The translations under genes and the position numbers were made by a program. The notes below the pieces were generated by a model. That model was not told the DNA's origin and did not search any database. It saw only the letters and a list, made by a program, of their open reading frames with translations. A stretch of 17,507 bases of DNA from Lachnospiraceae bacterium (GTDB lineage Bacteria > Bacillota_A > Clostridia > Lachnospirales > Lachnospiraceae). Position 1 is the first letter of the stretch. Each line of letters begins with the position of its first letter. The DNA lies in contig JAFQCI010000167.1 in NCBI GenBank assembly GCA_017416505.1, forward strand, positions 1-17,507. Reading direction: 5' to 3'. Positions 1 through 7,609 of this stretch are shown in pieces.

Positions 1-42
1 GTTCTGCCTTGCCGTACTCTTTTTTGTTATCTGTTTCTCCAT
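1..42 (-). CDS. 5' end of an unidentified gene running off the window
   Basis: A strong GGAGG lies 8 nt upstream of an ATG at 42-40 on the minus strand. It opens a frame reading MEKQITKKSTARQN before the window ends. The peptide is basic and too short to assign to a family. A second, overlapping minus-strand frame is also open from 175 to the window edge (58 codons after a TAA at 176-178), but it lacks a well-placed ribosome binding site, so the short frame is preferred. The neighbouring repeats and broken genes suggest mobile-element cargo, which is inference. Confidence 0.45.
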   Translation of the reverse strand, partial: MEKQITKKSTARQN

Positions 43-175
43 CTAAAAATCCTCCAATCATTCCAATCGTTGCTACACTCCTTCTGCCCGCAGAAATCTC
101 CTTTAATGCTGTGAACAGAATTTCTTTCCGATAAAAACTGCAAGATACGGAAATCGCAATGCGTTTCCAATCTTG

Positions 176-318
176 TTAGGGGCAATAGCCCCTAAAACCC
201 CGATATTTATACCGATATTTCATAGAAATTCACCCTTGCAGATGAATTTCTTTAAAACAAAAGGCAGGACTGCCGGCAAAAATGTAATACACTTTCTGCC
301 AATACCCCGCCTTTTGTT
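176..318. repeat. cluster of inverted and direct repeats
   Basis: This non-coding stretch contains: a perfect 8-bp inverted repeat, TTAGGGGC/GCCCCTAA, at 176-183 and 188-195; two direct copies of CCGATATTT at 200-208 and 212-220; a perfect inverted repeat, GAAATTCA/TGAATTTC, at 225-232 and 243-250; and AACAAAAGGC at 256-265 facing GCCTTTTGTT at 309-318, with GGCA-GGAC-TGCC nested inside. Such packing is typical of transfer origins, plasmid origins or multi-hairpin termini. Which of these it is cannot be decided from sequence alone. No gene is seen between 43 and 437. Confidence 0.6.
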
Positions 319-349
319 ATACAAACCGTTATACTGATAAAAGAGCAAC

Positions 350-404
350 AAAAAAACTGTCAAACACATCCGGCTCATTTCTGTCGAATTGTTTCACAGT
401 TTTT
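350..404 (-). terminator. Rho-independent terminator of the AbiE operon
   Basis: Downstream of the toxin gene on the minus strand, a 15-bp inverted repeat with one mismatch (plus-strand arms 352-366 and 390-404) is followed by a run of U (plus-strand A350-A356). The loop is unusually long, about 23 nt. The position, 34 nt after the stop codon, fits termination of the toxin-antitoxin transcript. Confidence 0.65.
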
Positions 405-437
405 ACTCTTTTTCGCTATTCTGTTTTACAGTTTGTG

Positions 438-1430
438 TTACATTCGTCTTGTATTGCCCTTCTCCAAAGGTTTCTTATCTTCTTCCTTGTCCCTGCACTT
501 CCATAATGCCATTGGATGCTTTGCTACATTCCTGAGCTCATTACTATCCCCGAATACCCAGTCAGGATAATAGTTCCCTTCTGAAAAAGCCTTCCAGAAC
601 AATTCTTCCTCCTTTGTTGGCATCAGAATGGATGCTAGATAATCTCTTACTTCCCTTTGTGCAAATTCCAAATCAAATCGTTCTCCTTTTCGAAGCACCG
701 GATCCAAATCCCGCTTAATCTGCTGGGATGACACTTTTCCGATATTATCAAGCTCAAATTTTTCCGGTGGCTGTGCTGCTCCGATTGCACTATAGAATAC
801 AGCACATTTACGAAGCATTGATTCCTCACTTTCATCGAACAGCCCAAATTTAACCATATTATGCATGTCATATAAATCTCGTGGAGCCGTTCTTGTAAGT
901 AATGCTACTGTTTTTGAAGCAAATATCTCCAATGGCGCTACAGAAGGCACAGTAAGCTTCTCCTCATTCCATGGCAGTTTCACTTCTCTCCTTGCAACAG
1001 GAAGTACATGACAGCGTAGCATATAGTTAATCTCAATCTTAAGATTATCTTTTACCCCACCGCAATTCACATATTCATAAACGAAAGAATCCAATGCATG
1101 ATAGTTCTTCGATTTCGGACTCCGAACATATCCGTTTGCCGTCATATACTTACTGATTCTGTCTGTAATAATCTCCCTGTCTGCAAGCATATCTTCTCTG
1201 TCAATACTTCTGCAATAATCCAAATCAATATCCACCGAAAGTCTTGGCAAATCAAAGATAGTAAGATTAATGGCAGTGCCACCTTTTAAAGCAATCCCTT
1301 CTGCCAAAAGCTCATCCGTTTCCATAAACTTCAACACATCTGCCAGACGGCATACCTTTTCCAACGTATCTCTCGGAAAACCCAGTTCTTTTGCCATTCT
1401 GCCAAGAGTTAATCTATCCCATTGCATCAT
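438..1430 (-). CDS. abiEii: AbiEii/MenT-family nucleotidyltransferase toxin
   Basis: About 330 aa. The N-terminal half carries the polymerase-beta-like nucleotidyltransferase core: LKGGTAINL (G50-G51-T52) followed by LSVDIDLDY, whose aspartates D67/D69 should bind metal. A second family motif, K173...R180...RDLYD (184-188), follows. Known AbiEii/MenT toxins transfer nucleotides to tRNA acceptor ends and block translation; this activity is inferred here. The frame opens with TTG ATG ATT ATG ATG. AAGGGGG lies 9 nt before the ATG at 1430, which I take as the start; the ATG at 1436 is only 3 nt from it. The gene overlaps the end of the antitoxin gene by 17 nt (26 nt from the upstream TTG), implying coupled translation. 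No inactivating change is visible, and the motifs expected of an active toxin are present. Confidence 0.9.
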   Translation of the reverse strand: MMQWDRLTLGRMAKELGFPRDTLEKVCRLADVLKFMETDELLAEGIALKGGTAINLTIFDLPRLSVDIDLDYCRSIDREDMLADREIITDRISKYMTANGYVRSPKSKNYHALDSFVYEYVNCGGVKDNLKIEINYMLRCHVLPVARREVKLPWNEEKLTVPSVAPLEIFASKTVALLTRTAPRDLYDMHNMVKFGLFDESEESMLRKCAVFYSAIGAAQPPEKFELDNIGKVSSQQIKRDLDPVLRKGERFDLEFAQREVRDYLASILMPTKEEELFWKAFSEGNYYPDWVFGDSNELRNVAKHPMALWKCRDKEEDKKPLEKGNTRRM

Positions 1431-2178
1431 AATCATCAACCCCCTTATCTATCAATCCTTTCAGCGAAGCTGGTGCATAAAGCTTCCACCTTTTATGAAA
1501 TACATTATCCTGCGACTCCTTCATCAGGTAACGCTTTGCGTCAGAGGAACCATTCTCACACACCTCAAAAAAATGGGCTGAAAAGTGGAATTCTTCCTGC
1601 ATTTCTTCAAAAAGATATCCACATTTCTGATACAAAAAACCATTGTTGTTTCTTGCCAGACATTCCAGCACTTTCTGTTCATTCAGTCCTGGCACTAACA
1701 TCATACAACGTATCACTTCCTCAAGACCTGCTATCTTTTCAAAGTCACGGATACTGTCTACAACAGTCTGCTCCACGGATGTCACTCGTATGTTGCCCTG
1801 CTGTACTACTTCCATATCAGACTTTCGCTCTATGCGGCAATACATCACTCCGTCATATTCAAAATCGTTAAACCGCTTGTCCGTTGCAACATAGCACTCA
1901 TAAAACACCTGACTTCCATAACCAAATACTTCAAATGCACTGTGATGGGTGATACAAGCATCTGGGAACAGATTGGAACCTATCTGATAACGGGATAACA
2001 CAGGCTGTTTCGTTTCCATGCTGATTACCACATAAAAATCTCTTTTCACCTTTTCTATCAGCCCTTTTTTCTGGTATTCATAGATCACCTGATTCGCTGC
2101 GGTTGCTGTTCCAACAAGCTCTGTCAGCTGTTCTCTTGAAAAACACCCCTTTGCAAGTAGCTTTTCATAATGCTTCAT
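1414..2178 (-). CDS. abiEi: AbiEi-family antitoxin / transcriptional repressor
   Basis: 254 aa. The N-terminal 50 or so residues form a winged helix-turn-helix (FSREQLTELVGTATAANQVI, then YQKKGLIEKVKRDFYVV), the usual DNA-binding part of AbiEi antitoxins. The middle region (SRYQIGSNLFPDACITHHSA, then VTSVEQTVVDSI) matches the AbiEi antitoxin domain layout. In characterised AbiE systems this protein neutralises the toxin and represses its own operon by binding inverted repeats near the promoter. The start is the ATG at 2178, 9 nt after a perfect AGGAGG; the GTG one codon upstream is possible. It is first in the operon and overlaps the toxin gene, the standard antitoxin-first order. Expression probably depends on the palindrome at 2249-2265. 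Confidence 0.88.
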   Translation of the reverse strand: MKHYEKLLAKGCFSREQLTELVGTATAANQVIYEYQKKGLIEKVKRDFYVVISMETKQPVLSRYQIGSNLFPDACITHHSAFEVFGYGSQVFYECYVATDKRFNDFEYDGVMYCRIERKSDMEVVQQGNIRVTSVEQTVVDSIRDFEKIAGLEEVIRCMMLVPGLNEQKVLECLARNNNGFLYQKCGYLFEEMQEEFHFSAHFFEVCENGSSDAKRYLMKESQDNVFHKRWKLYAPASLKGLIDKGVDDYDAMG

Positions 2179-2248
2179 CACGCATCACCTCCTATAGTTT
2201 TAAAATCAACACAATCTATTATTTATTCTTAATACTTTATGACTTTTT

Positions 2249-2265
2249 CAAAATTATCTATTTTG
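2249..2265. promoter_or_regulatory. candidate autoregulatory operator of the AbiE operon
   Basis: A palindrome with 6-bp arms, CAAAAT and ATTTTG, and a 5-bp spacer lies 71 nt upstream of the antitoxin start. It overlaps a possible minus-strand -35 element (TTGAAA, plus-strand 2246-2251). The -10 is weak (GAATAA or AATAAA). AbiEi proteins are known to bind inverted repeats at their own promoters; assigning that role here is inference. Confidence 0.35.
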
Positions 2266-2317
2266 AGTTTACCACATAATATTAGAAATTTCAAATACAT
2301 TGTGCGTTTTTCAAAAA

Positions 2318-2785
2318 TCAATCTTCCTCATCATCTCCAAACATGGCAGACAAAGAAGCCAATGCCCCATCATCCAACGGCTTATCAGACAACTCCAGAT
2401 TATTTTCCGGTAATTCTTACACCATTTCCTTCACTGGTTCTGTCTGCTCTGCCGGTGTCACAGGTGGTACGGGCATCACATTCATCCCCTGCATCATGGC
2501 AGGGACAGCCACATAACCGCCCATTTGCTGTCCCATTCCACTGATAATGGTTGCCAGTATCCTTGTAACTGCCTCCTGCATGATTTGCTCATTGTCTGCT
2601 TTGCTCTGCTTGGCAAAATCCCTGACAAACTCCTGCATAAGTTCCACGGTACTCATCTCTTCCCGAAATCGGATTTCTCCACGGACAAAACACAGGATTG
2701 CCCACTTTACAGCCTCCGTCAGCGAATCATAATATTCACCCTCATAACGGTAGATACCTAAAATATGAATGTACCTTTTTCTTTG
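2318..2785 (-). pseudogene. 3' remnant of an unidentified gene, interrupted by an in-frame TAA
   Basis: A minus-strand frame is open from 2785 to 2420 (upstream stop at 2786-2788). It stops at TAA 2417-2419, then continues in the same frame for 32 codons, ending ...LASLSAMFGDDEED at TGA 2318-2320. The stretch after the TAA has normal acidic coding composition, so the TAA looks like a nonsense mutation in a once longer protein. An ATG at 2656 would give a 79-aa product, but the frame upstream of it (GIYRYEGEYYDSLTEAVKWA) also looks coding and has no start codon with a ribosome binding site. The protein is glutamine- and methionine-rich with a Pro/Met segment (VMPVPPVTP). I do not recognise the family; accessory proteins of conjugative elements are one possibility. 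Confidence 0.5.
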
Positions 2786-2819
2786 TTATGTTTTTTCATG
2801 TATTACTTTTCTCTATCAC

Positions 2820-3605
2820 CTATCTTCTACGCAAAGGTATATAATATCCATTTTCATCTACATACCATTTTCCAATATAAGTATCCGTAGCCATGGAACC
2901 GTCTGCATTTAAATAAAACCAATCTGTTCCAAGTTGTATCCAACCGGTTTGCATAGCGCCGTTTTCACTTAGGTAATACCATGTGTTTCCATCTTTTAAC
3001 CATCCGGTCTTCATAGCTCCATTTTCGCTTAGATAATACCATGTTGCTCCTTCTTTTAACCAGCCAGTTTTCATAGCTCCACTTTCATTTAAGTAATACC
3101 ATGCTTTTTCATCCTTCAGCCACCCAGTCTTCATAGCTCCACTTTCACTTAAGTAATACCATGTCGCTCCTTCTTTCAACCAACCGGTCTTCATAGCTCC
3201 ATTTTCGCTCAGATAATACCAATCTCCTTTATCTTTTATCCAACCTGTTTGCATGGCTCCATTTTCATTTAGGTAATACCATTTTCCAACATCCTTTATC
3301 CAGCTTGTCTGCATAATTCCGTTTTCATTTAGGTAATACCATTTTTCAGCATCTTTTATCCAACTTGTCTGTCGGTATCCGTTTTCATCGAAATAATACC
3401 ATTCATTTTTTATTATTTCATACCATCCTTTTATTCTGCTTCCATCTTCTTTTTCATAAAAAATACCTTTTTCATCACTCTTCCAGTTAATAGTGCTATC
3501 TTCCGGAAACTCTGTGATTTCTTCTTCAGTGTCCGTTTCCTTTTCTTCTGTGCTTGATTCTTGCTCTTCTGTAGGTTCAAAATACCTTTTGACCCAAACA
3601 CCGTA
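2820..3605 (-). pseudogene. 5'-truncated cell-wall-binding repeat protein
   Basis: The frame is open for 262 codons from just after TAA 3606-3608 to TAG 2820, with no ATG, GTG or TTG in its first 90 or so codons; the first ATG, at 3314, is inside the repeats and lacks a ribosome binding site. It encodes an acidic linker rich in Glu and Thr, then about ten aromatic repeats of the type GWxKDxxxWYYLxENGAMxT, ending in a shorter cap unit (GKWYVDENGYYIP). These match the choline/cell-wall-binding repeat family (PF01473-like) that anchors surface hydrolases or adhesins to the envelope. The signal peptide and any catalytic domain are missing: the frame ends where the promoter of the next gene begins. 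I therefore call it a broken gene. Expression from an internal start cannot be excluded. Confidence 0.75.
2886..3365. repeat. tandem array of eight 60-bp coding repeats
   Basis: Eight consecutive 60-bp units in frame encode 20-residue wall-binding repeats; a 66-bp divergent unit precedes them (3366-3431) and a short cap unit follows. The units at 3006-3065 and 3126-3185 encode almost the same peptide (GWLKEGATWYYLSE...) although they are not adjacent. This suggests recent duplication of a two-unit block or gene conversion. Confidence 0.9.
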
Positions 3606-3617
3606 TTATGATATGAT
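3589..3617 (+). promoter_or_regulatory. sigma-A-type promoter of the cation efflux gene
   Basis: TTGACC at 3589-3594 and TATGAT at 3612-3617 are separated by 17 bp, with the start codon about 30 nt further on. The -35 lies inside the truncated frame of the wall-binding remnant, so the junction between accessory DNA and backbone is probably at or just upstream of this promoter. Confidence 0.8.
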
Positions 3618-3647
3618 AATAAGAATTAAAAAAAAGTGAGGAATTCT

Positions 3648-4841
3648 ATGGTCACTCTATTAGCAAAGCTATTTATCAAGGACTATAAAAACTACAAAAA
3701 TGATACTGTCCGCCGTTCCTACGGAATGTTAAGTGGAATTGTGGGAATCTGCCTTAATATACTATTGTTCTTGGGAAAATATTTTTCCGGTGTTATCAGT
3801 GGCTCCATCGCCATTACTGCAGATGCCTTTAACAACCTCTCCGATGCTGGTTCTTCCTTAATCACCTTGGTAGGTTTTAAACTTTCCGGGAAAAAGTCTG
3901 ATTCTGACCATCCTTTTGGACACGGAAGAATTGAATATCTTACGGGACTTTTTGTATCTGTATTAATTCTGTTTATGGGATTTGAATTGTTTAAGTCTTC
4001 TGTCATTAAAATCATACATCCAGAAGAAGTAAACACCAGTAATCTTGCCCTTATTATTTTGATATGTTCCATTGCCATCAAAATATACATGGCAATTTAT
4101 AACCATTCCATCGGCAAAAAAATTTCTTCCACTGCCATGAAAGCTACTGCTACTGACAGTTTAAGTGACTCCTTCGCCACTACCATGGTTTTAATCTCTA
4201 TGTTATTTTTAAAACTTACAGGCATTAATATCGATGGAATCAGCGGAGTCGTTGTAGCCTCCTTTATCCTGTATGCGGGATATAAATCTGCCAAAGACAC
4301 CATCAGTCCTTTGCTTGGGCAGGCTCCGGAGCCGGAATTTGTAAAACAGATTGAAGAAATCGTATTATCTCATGAGGAAATTCTCGGCATTCACGACTTA
4401 GTCGTACATGATTACGGGCCTGGAAGAGTTATGATTTCATTACATGGTGAAGTCCCAGGAGATGAGGATATTTTTAAATTGCACGATGTCATTGACCGCA
4501 TTGAAAATGAACTTCATGATAAATTAAACTGCGAAGCAGTCTTACATATGGACCCGGTAGAGGTAAATGATTTTACTATCAAAGAGATGCGGCAGAAAAT
4601 AACAGAACTTATGAAAACATATGATGCCTGCATCACCATACACGATTTTCGTATGGTAAGCGGCCCTACCCATACCAATTTAATCTTCGATGCTGTCATT
4701 CCCCACAGCTATAAAAAAACAGAAGCACAGGTAAAACGCGAAATCGAAGATTTGATACATAACACTTACGAAAATTATTATGCTGTTGTAAAAATTGATA
4801 AATTATACACTGGAAAAGAAAAGCAGCCGGAAAACAAATAA
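3648..4841 (+). CDS. cation diffusion facilitator, probably Mn2+ efflux (MntE-like)
   Basis: 397 aa. A six-helix membrane domain is followed by a cytoplasmic C-terminal domain (VVHDYGPGRVMISLHGEVP) typical of CDF antiporters, which exchange metal ions for protons across the cytoplasmic membrane. The transport-site motifs are DAFNNLSD in helix 2 and DSLSD in helix 5. By position, the metal quartet is N62, D66, D170, D174. The Asn-Asp-Asp-Asp set is known from manganese-selective members, whereas zinc exporters have His in helix 5. The conserved DHPFGHGRIEYL loop follows helix 2. The protein is about 100 residues longer than minimal CDFs because of an extended C-terminus (from about residue 300), which may be an additional regulatory domain. 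AGTGAGG lies 6 nt before the ATG at 3648; the GTG at 3636 is part of that ribosome binding site, so it is not used as start. Confidence 0.88.
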   Translation: MVTLLAKLFIKDYKNYKNDTVRRSYGMLSGIVGICLNILLFLGKYFSGVISGSIAITADAFNNLSDAGSSLITLVGFKLSGKKSDSDHPFGHGRIEYLTGLFVSVLILFMGFELFKSSVIKIIHPEEVNTSNLALIILICSIAIKIYMAIYNHSIGKKISSTAMKATATDSLSDSFATTMVLISMLFLKLTGINIDGISGVVVASFILYAGYKSAKDTISPLLGQAPEPEFVKQIEEIVLSHEEILGIHDLVVHDYGPGRVMISLHGEVPGDEDIFKLHDVIDRIENELHDKLNCEAVLHMDPVEVNDFTIKEMRQKITELMKTYDACITIHDFRMVSGPTHTNLIFDAVIPHSYKKTEAQVKREIEDLIHNTYENYYAVVKIDKLYTGKEKQPENK

Positions 4842-4861
4842 AAAAGTATCTTCGACACCTC

Positions 4862-4904
4862 AGCCCCTCCCCCTAATCTTTTGGGAATCAGGGGCTTCTT
4901 TTTT
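4862..4904 (+). terminator. Rho-independent terminator after the cation efflux gene
   Basis: AGCCCCT at 4862-4868 pairs with AGGGGCT at 4890-4896, followed by TCTTTTTT. It stands 20 nt after the efflux gene stop and between convergent genes. Confidence 0.85.
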
Positions 4905-4958
4905 CTTACTTTTTCATGCATTTCTGATAAGTGCTATCTCATTTAAACAAAATTACCT

Positions 4959-6002
4959 TTAAAAACTTCTTATTTCTTTCGCCAAACTAAACGGAATAAT
5001 CTCTCCCTCGTTTGTCTCAGTATATGCTTTTTCTTCATGCATATAATCTACAATATCTTTTGTTTTATAGTTCTTGAATTTCTCTATCACTTTATCCAAT
5101 ATAGCTTTTTCTCTTTCACTTAATACAGAATAATCCATCCCGGCAGTCGGAAAAACATGAAGCATTGTGTCATAATTATAGCTCATCTCTTCTTTAACAT
5201 TAAGATTTTCAAGATTCATCAAACTATAATGTCCAACAGGCAATGCCCCCATTGGCTCATGCCTATAAACCATACCTGTCATAGCAAATCCATTCTCAAT
5301 AAATGATAAAACATCCGAGTACCATAGCATTTTCATCAACTTTACTTTGAACAAATTCGATACTTTCTCAGCAATGTAAGAAATCATTGCTTCTATCTTA
5401 TCAATATTCAATACAGTAAAACCATTTGAATCAGATAGTTCTTCAAAATTAGCATACTCTCCTTCAAATGTTTGACGTGTCAAATATTCCTTTCCGTATG
5501 AATCAAGTCTTTCAACTATCTTTGATCTTATCTCCCGTCTCTTCATCATGGTAAATTTATCCGCATTCTTTTTCAAAAATTCTAATGCCTGTAGCGGATT
5601 ATCTTTAATAAAACGAAGCATAGTATCATAAGCCTCATCTTGAATAGCTTTGCTTTCATAACGAGAAATAGTTGCTTCGCCCCATCCCAGAAGCCTTGCC
5701 AAATCGACTTGTGACAATCCATAGCTTTCTCTTATCTCAACAATCTCATGAGACGTGAGTAATCCTTTTTTTATACGATATGCATTTCTTGCATTTAAGA
5801 GGTTTTCATTAGTCATTGCTCCCACTTCAAATTCATTTTCGTCTTCATCCGCATTGGTACAAAAATAAAACCTTTCTTCGTAGATCACTTCTTCTCCCTT
5901 TAATACAATTGATGTAACACGCTTTCTTTCTTCAACTTCGTGTGTCTTGTCGCACAAAGGACAATTCATATGAACCTTTCTTAATAATGTGTTGGCCTCC
6001 AT
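4959..6002 (-). CDS. MqsA-type HTH regulator fused to a Panacea (SocA-like, DUF4065) domain
   Basis: 347 aa from the ATG at 6002, which has AAAGGAGG just upstream; an upstream in-frame ATG has no ribosome binding site. The N-terminus has CPLC (C14, C17) and one further cysteine, C48 (FYFCTN), so the zinc site is incomplete compared with four-cysteine MqsA proteins. An HTH_3-type domain follows (about 84-120; YGLSQVDLARLLGWGEATIS). Residues from about 225 form a Panacea domain (LMKMLWYSDVLSF, then TGMVYRHEPMGALPVGHYSL). Related proteins are antitoxins that neutralise diverse neighbouring toxins, the Panacea domain acting as a chaperone-like neutralisation module. No toxin-sized frame flanks it: downstream is the convergent efflux gene, upstream is spoVG with its terminator. 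It is therefore either a solitary regulator or an orphan antitoxin. Confidence 0.82.
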   Translation of the reverse strand: MEANTLLRKVHMNCPLCDKTHEVEERKRVTSIVLKGEEVIYEERFYFCTNADEDENEFEVGAMTNENLLNARNAYRIKKGLLTSHEIVEIRESYGLSQVDLARLLGWGEATISRYESKAIQDEAYDTMLRFIKDNPLQALEFLKKNADKFTMMKRREIRSKIVERLDSYGKEYLTRQTFEGEYANFEELSDSNGFTVLNIDKIEAMISYIAEKVSNLFKVKLMKMLWYSDVLSFIENGFAMTGMVYRHEPMGALPVGHYSLMNLENLNVKEEMSYNYDTMLHVFPTAGMDYSVLSEREKAILDKVIEKFKNYKTKDIVDYMHEEKAYTETNEGEIIPFSLAKEIRSF

Positions 6003-6047
6003 TTGTCTTACCTCCTTTGCATATATATTTTCAACATTCTTCATAGT

Positions 6048-6087
6048 AAAAAAAGAGCTGCGCACTAATTTCTAGTGCCACAGCCTC
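6048..6087 (-). terminator. Rho-independent terminator after spoVG
   Basis: On the minus strand, GCTG..GCACTA pairs with TAGTGC.CAGC around a GAAAT loop, followed by U7 (plus-strand A6048-A6054). It separates spoVG from the regulator gene downstream, which must therefore have its own promoter in the short gap; I see only a weak candidate (TTTACT, 17 bp, TATATA). Confidence 0.8.
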
Positions 6088-6093
6088 TAATTT

Positions 6094-6366
6094 TTAAGAT
6101 ACCATCCCTGCTTCTTCCAGACTCTGATATACTTTAAGAATCTCTTTCTGAACATACTCTCTGGCTTCCTGGGTAATCGGATGCGCCACATCAATATGTT
6201 CTCCTTCGCTATTTCTTCTACTAGGCATTGCGATAAATAAGCCTCTTTCTCCTTCGATAATCTTAATGTCATGTACCACAAACACATTGTCCAGGGTAAT
6301 AGACACCACTGCCTTCATTCTACCCTCTTTGTTGACTTTTCTTACACGTACTTCTGTAATCTCCAT
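6094..6366 (-). CDS. spoVG: SpoVG, septation/sporulation regulatory protein
   Basis: 90 aa, close to the usual 84-97. It begins [19 protein letters not shown] and continues with [15 protein letters not shown] and [20 protein letters not shown], the signature of SpoVG. SpoVG proteins are small nucleic-acid-binding regulators that affect septum formation, sporulation and, in several Firmicutes, virulence and cell-envelope genes. The start at 6366 follows GGAGGAGGGAG; a further copy of GGAGGAG lies about 14 nt upstream. A longer frame opening at 6396 would add ten residues that are not part of the family. It lies 115 bp downstream of glgD on the same strand with no convincing terminator between, so partial co-transcription with glgCD is possible. 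Confidence 0.96.
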   Translation of the reverse strand: MEITEVRVRKVNKEGRMKAVVSITLDNVFVVHDIKIIEGERGLFIAMPSRRNSEGEHIDVAHPITQEAREYVQKEILKVYQSLEEAGMVS

Positions 6367-6481
6367 AAATTCTCCCTCCTCCAAGTTCTCCTCCAAAATT
6401 TAAAGTTCCATCATTCTTGGCATTTCCATCTTCTGTTACTGTTCCCACGTCTTCTTATGATGTATGCCGTAAATTTTACTG

Positions 6482-7609
6482 CTAAACTGTATATCTAAAA
6501 TTCTTTTCTACCACAACCTTAATATTGTCTTCTTCCCCAATATGCGTTGTATTTGGTCGTAAGGTATCCCTGCTTTCAATGATACAGTTTTCTATGTAAC
6601 AATTATCACCAATCTGTACATCATTTAATATGATGGAATTCTTAATCACACAATTGTTTCCTACCACCACTTTTTTGAAAATAACGGAATTCTCCACCCG
6701 TCCATTAATGATACATCCACTGGAAATCAAACTGTTCTTAACTTCACAACCATAATTATATTTCGCCGGTGGTAAATCATCAACCTTAGAATATACATCC
6801 GGATGCTGTTTAAAAAAGTAATCTCTGATATCCGGATTTAGAAAATCCATGTTTGCCCGGTAATAGGATTCCACGGTACTAATGTTTCTCCAATAAGAAT
6901 CCATCTTATAAGCATGGACATTTTTAATGCTTTTATAACGGACAATAATGTCTTTTACGAAATCCATTCTTTCTTCTGCTGCACAGGTTTCTAAAAGCTC
7001 CATTAACTGTCTTCTACGAATGACATACACCCCGATAGACACTAAATTCGAAGCTGCCACCAATGGTTTTTCCTCAAAATCAATGATTCGGTTCTTTTCA
7101 TCCATATTTACTACCACACCGTATCTGGTAGGGTCATCCTCTTCCGGATTAATTTCCTTTACTACGACGGTAATATCTGCATTGCTCTTAATATGTTCTT
7201 CTAATACCTTGTTATAGTCTAATTTATAAATACCATCTCCGGAAGCAATCACCACATAAGGTTCGTGACTATCTCTTAAAAAGCCCATATTCTGATAAAG
7301 AGCATCCGCAGTACCCTTGTACCAATAACTGTTTTTCGGAGTAATGGTAGGGTTAAACACATAAAGACCACCCTGCTTACGCCCGAAATCCCACCATTTT
7401 GAAGAACTTAAATGTTCATTTAAGGACCTGGAATTATATTGGGTAAAAACAGCTACGTTCTGAATCCTGGAATTGGACATATTACTAAGTGCAAAATCAA
7501 TGCTACGGTAACTTCCTACCACCGGCATTGCCGCAATGGCTCTTTTTGCGGATAATTCTCTCATTTTAGTATTGTTTCCCCCTGCCAGGATAATTCCGAT
7601 TGCTCTCAT
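6482..7609 (-). CDS. glgD: GlgD, regulatory subunit of glucose-1-phosphate adenylyltransferase
   Basis: 375 aa. An N-terminal nucleotidyltransferase fold ([20 protein letters not shown]) is followed by a left-handed beta-helix of hexapeptide-like repeats (about 290-360; [20 protein letters not shown]). Compared with GlgC, the catalytic GGQGSRL loop is replaced by GGNNTKM, and the ADHIYKMDY motif becomes GDGIYKLDY. These changes fit GlgD, which in Firmicutes has little activity alone and modulates GlgC in a GlgCD heterotetramer supplying ADP-glucose for glycogen. The start codon overlaps the glgC stop in ATGA, so translation is probably coupled. Confidence 0.95.
   Translation of the reverse strand: MRAIGIILAGGNNTKMRELSAKRAIAAMPVVGSYRSIDFALSNMSNSRIQNVAVFTQYNSRSLNEHLSSSKWWDFGRKQGGLYVFNPTITPKNSYWYKGTADALYQNMGFLRDSHEPYVVIASGDGIYKLDYNKVLEEHIKSNADITVVVKEINPEEDDPTRYGVVVNMDEKNRIIDFEEKPLVAASNLVSIGVYVIRRRQLMELLETCAAEERMDFVKDIIVRYKSIKNVHAYKMDSYWRNISTVESYYRANMDFLNPDIRDYFFKQHPDVYSKVDDLPPAKYNYGCEVKNSLISSGCIINGRVENSVIFKKVVVGNNCVIKNSIILNDVQIGDNCYIENCIIESRDTLRPNTTHIGEEDNIKVVVEKNFRYTV

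Noticed and set aside
2239..2544. Plus-strand frame of 101 codons
   Set aside because: It is antisense to the pseudogene and the AbiE promoter, with no ribosome binding site and no recognisable protein features.
2886..3365. Regular 60-bp repeats considered as CRISPR
   Set aside because: There are no unique spacers; the units are contiguous, in frame, and encode wall-binding peptide repeats.
6336..6465. Small minus-strand frame running into spoVG (GTVTEDGNAKNDG...)
   Set aside because: It has no start codon with a ribosome binding site and overlaps the spoVG start in another frame; probably chance in the Gly/Glu-rich leader with its GGAGG motifs.
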